NCBI GenBank assembly: GCA_943328885.2
Contig: CALQBT020000130.1
Location: forward strand, 1 to 7,336
Direction: 5' to 3'
Length of the DNA: 7,336 nt
Origin: Bordetella parapertussis
Lineage (GTDB): Bacteria; Pseudomonadota; Gammaproteobacteria; Burkholderiales; Burkholderiaceae_C
A program made the translations under genes and the position numbers. Below, in pieces: positions 6,123-7,336 of this stretch. Numbering within the stretch: position 1 is the first letter of the stretch; each line of letters starts with the position of its first letter. The notes below the pieces were generated by a model. It was not told the origin of the DNA and ran no database searches. It saw only the letters and a program-made list of their open reading frames with translations.

Positions 6123-7265
6123 ATGCAAATAGGCGTACCGCTCGAAACGGTGGTCGGTGAAAGCCGTGTTGCCGTCACCCCCGAGACGGCCAAGAAGCTT
6201 GTGGCCCAGGGCCATGTGCTGCGCATCGAATCAGGTGCGGGTGTGGCGGCCAGTGTCACCGACGAGGCCTACCTCGCCGCCGGGGCTCAGCTCACCGACC
6301 GCGCCGGTGCGTTCGGCGCCGATCTGGTGCTCAAGGTGCGTGGGCCGCAAGACGGCGAGCTCGGCCTGATGAAACCCGGCGCCGCGCTGGTGGGCATGCT
6401 CAACCCCTTCGACGCGGCCGGGCTGCAGGCCTTGGCCGCCGCCGGCCTGACGAGCTTCGCACTCGAGGCCGCGCCGCGCACCACCCGTGCCCAAAGCATG
6501 GACGTGCTGTCGAGCCAGGCCAACATCGCCGGCTACAAGGCGGTGATGATCGCCGCCGACAAGTACCAGCGTTTCTTCCCGATGCTGATGACGGCAGCCG
6601 GCACGGTCAAAGCCGCGCGTGTGGTGATCCTGGGCGTGGGCGTCGCGGGGCTGCAGGCCATCGCCACCGCCAAACGGCTGGGTGCGGTGATCGAGGCCAG
6701 CGATGTCCGGCCCGCCGTCAAGGAGCAGGTCGAGTCGCTGGGCGGCAAGTTTATCGAGGTGTCCTATGACACGCCCGAAGAGAAGGAGGCCGCGGTCGGT
6801 GTCGGCGGCTACGCCAGGCCGATGCCGCCGAGTTGGCTGGCGCGCCAGCAGGTCGAGGTCGCCAAGCGGGTGGCTGCGGCCGACATCGTGATCTCGACCG
6901 CGCTGATCCCGGGCCGGGCCGCGCCGACACTGGTGACCGAGGACATGGTCAAGGCGATGAAGCCGGGTTCGGTGATCATCGACATCGCTGCCGGCAAAGG
7001 CGCCGATGCGAGTGGTGGCATGACGGGCGGCAACTGCCCGCTGTCCGAGGCCGGCAAGACGGTGGTCAAGCACGGCGTGACGATCGTCGGCGAGACCAAT
7101 CTGGCCGCGCTGGTCGCAGCCGATGCGTCGGCGCTGTACGCCCGCAACGTGCTCGATTTCCTCAAGCTGGTGCTCACCAAAGACGCTGGTTTTCAAGTGC
7201 CGATGGACGACGACATCGTCGCCGCCTGCTTGATGACGCAGTCCGGTGAAGTCAAGAGAAAGTAA
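6123..7265 (+). CDS. pntAA: Proton-translocating NAD(P) transhydrogenase, alpha subunit part 1 (dI domain)
   Basis: NAD(H)-binding soluble domain of the membrane transhydrogenase that uses the proton gradient to drive hydride transfer from NADH to NADP+, supplying NADPH. It has 380 residues, the size of the stand-alone dI subunit of split-alpha systems such as Rhodospirillum rubrum. Visible: N-terminal GVPLETVVGESRVAVTPE (4-21), shared with alanine dehydrogenase; the hydride-transfer loop with R119, Q124 and D127 in RTTRAQSMD, spaced as in the R. rubrum RQD loop; the Rossmann NAD site GVGVAG (171-176) followed by SDVRP (193-197); the mobile-loop Tyr230 in GGYARPM; and GGNCPLSEAGKTVVKHGV (302-319). 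Between IDIAAGKG and GGNCPL there is an extra stretch GADASGGMT compared with the homologues I recall. The ATG at 6123 follows a strong AGGAG. pntAB begins 6 bp after the stop, giving an operon. Confidence 0.97.
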   Translation: MQIGVPLETVVGESRVAVTPETAKKLVAQGHVLRIESGAGVAASVTDEAYLAAGAQLTDRAGAFGADLVLKVRGPQDGELGLMKPGAALVGMLNPFDAAGLQALAAAGLTSFALEAAPRTTRAQSMDVLSSQANIAGYKAVMIAADKYQRFFPMLMTAAGTVKAARVVILGVGVAGLQAIATAKRLGAVIEASDVRPAVKEQVESLGGKFIEVSYDTPEEKEAAVGVGGYARPMPPSWLARQQVEVAKRVAAADIVISTALIPGRAAPTLVTEDMVKAMKPGSVIIDIAAGKGADASGGMTGGNCPLSEAGKTVVKHGVTIVGETNLAALVAADASALYARNVLDFLKLVLTKDAGFQVPMDDDIVAACLMTQSGEVKRK

Positions 7266-7271
7266 ACCATC

Positions 7272-7336
7272 ATGGACATCCTCAACCCCACCATCACCAA
7301 CCTGATCATCTTTGTGCTGGCCATCTACGTCGGCTA
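7272..7336 (+). CDS. pntAB: NAD(P) transhydrogenase, alpha subunit part 2 (membrane domain), 3' truncated
   Basis: Only 21 complete codons are visible: MDILNPTITNLIIFVLAIYVG. The hydrophobic run starting at TNLIIFVLAIYVG is the beginning of the first transmembrane helix of the small dII alpha subunit, about 100 residues in split-alpha systems, which with PntB forms the proton channel. The start is ATG at 7272, 6 bp after the pntAA TAA and in the same frame. The ribosome-binding sequence is weak (a purine stretch AGAGAAAG overlapping the end of pntAA), which suggests translational coupling. The identification rests on this short sequence plus its position directly after pntAA. The pntB gene presumably follows outside the window. 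Confidence 0.88.
   Translation, partial: MDILNPTITNLIIFVLAIYVG

Noticed and set aside
6231..7196. 321-codon minus-strand frame opposite pntAA
   Set aside because: His/Gly/Arg-rich composition typical of an antisense shadow; pntAA is certain on the plus strand.

Overview
This is a GC-rich, gene-dense chromosomal window with long overlapping shadow frames. The gene set (GTP-type PEP carboxykinase, proton-translocating transhydrogenase with a split alpha subunit, a nudJ/mnmA neighbourhood) and the protein sequences look like a betaproteobacterium, probably Burkholderiales. That placement is inferred from sequence character and not tested by any search. There is no tRNA, rRNA, insertion sequence, CRISPR array, phage gene or defence island that I can see.

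Layout. 1-1052 (+): C-terminal part of GTP-dependent PEP carboxykinase (pckG), cut by the left edge at its P-loop, followed by a perfect 8-bp hairpin. 1136-1939 (+): calcineurin-like metallophosphoesterase. 2011-2433 (+): single-domain universal stress protein. 2455-3066 (-): TetR-family regulator, convergent with the stress gene. 3161-4261 (-): tRNA 2-thiouridylase mnmA. 4323-4562 (-): small protein with two CDGSH iron-sulfur motifs. 4694-5503 (+): PaaG-like crotonase-fold enzyme with a TTG start. 5496-6002 (-): NudJ-like Nudix hydrolase whose 3' end overlaps that of the crotonase gene by 8 bp. 6123-7265 (+): pntAA. 7272 to the right edge (+): start of pntAB.

How it fits together. Most genes are housekeeping or central metabolism: gluconeogenesis (pckG), NADPH supply (pntAA-pntAB, a clear operon), tRNA wobble-uridine thiolation (mnmA) and nucleotide or pyrophosphate clean-up (Nudix). 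In E. coli nudJ and mnmA are neighbours. Here both keep the same strand, but the CDGSH gene and the oppositely oriented crotonase gene lie between them. No intergenic gap exceeds about 130 bp, so there is no hidden non-coding block.

I did not find an undescribed multi-gene system. The observations worth a second look are small: a crotonase without either classical hydratase glutamate and with a TTG start; a Nudix box with Ala for the last Gly; a TetR gene whose best -10-like element is only 6 bp from its GTG codon, with a 9-bp direct repeat upstream; and a short Gly/Ala-rich insertion in the transhydrogenase dI domain.
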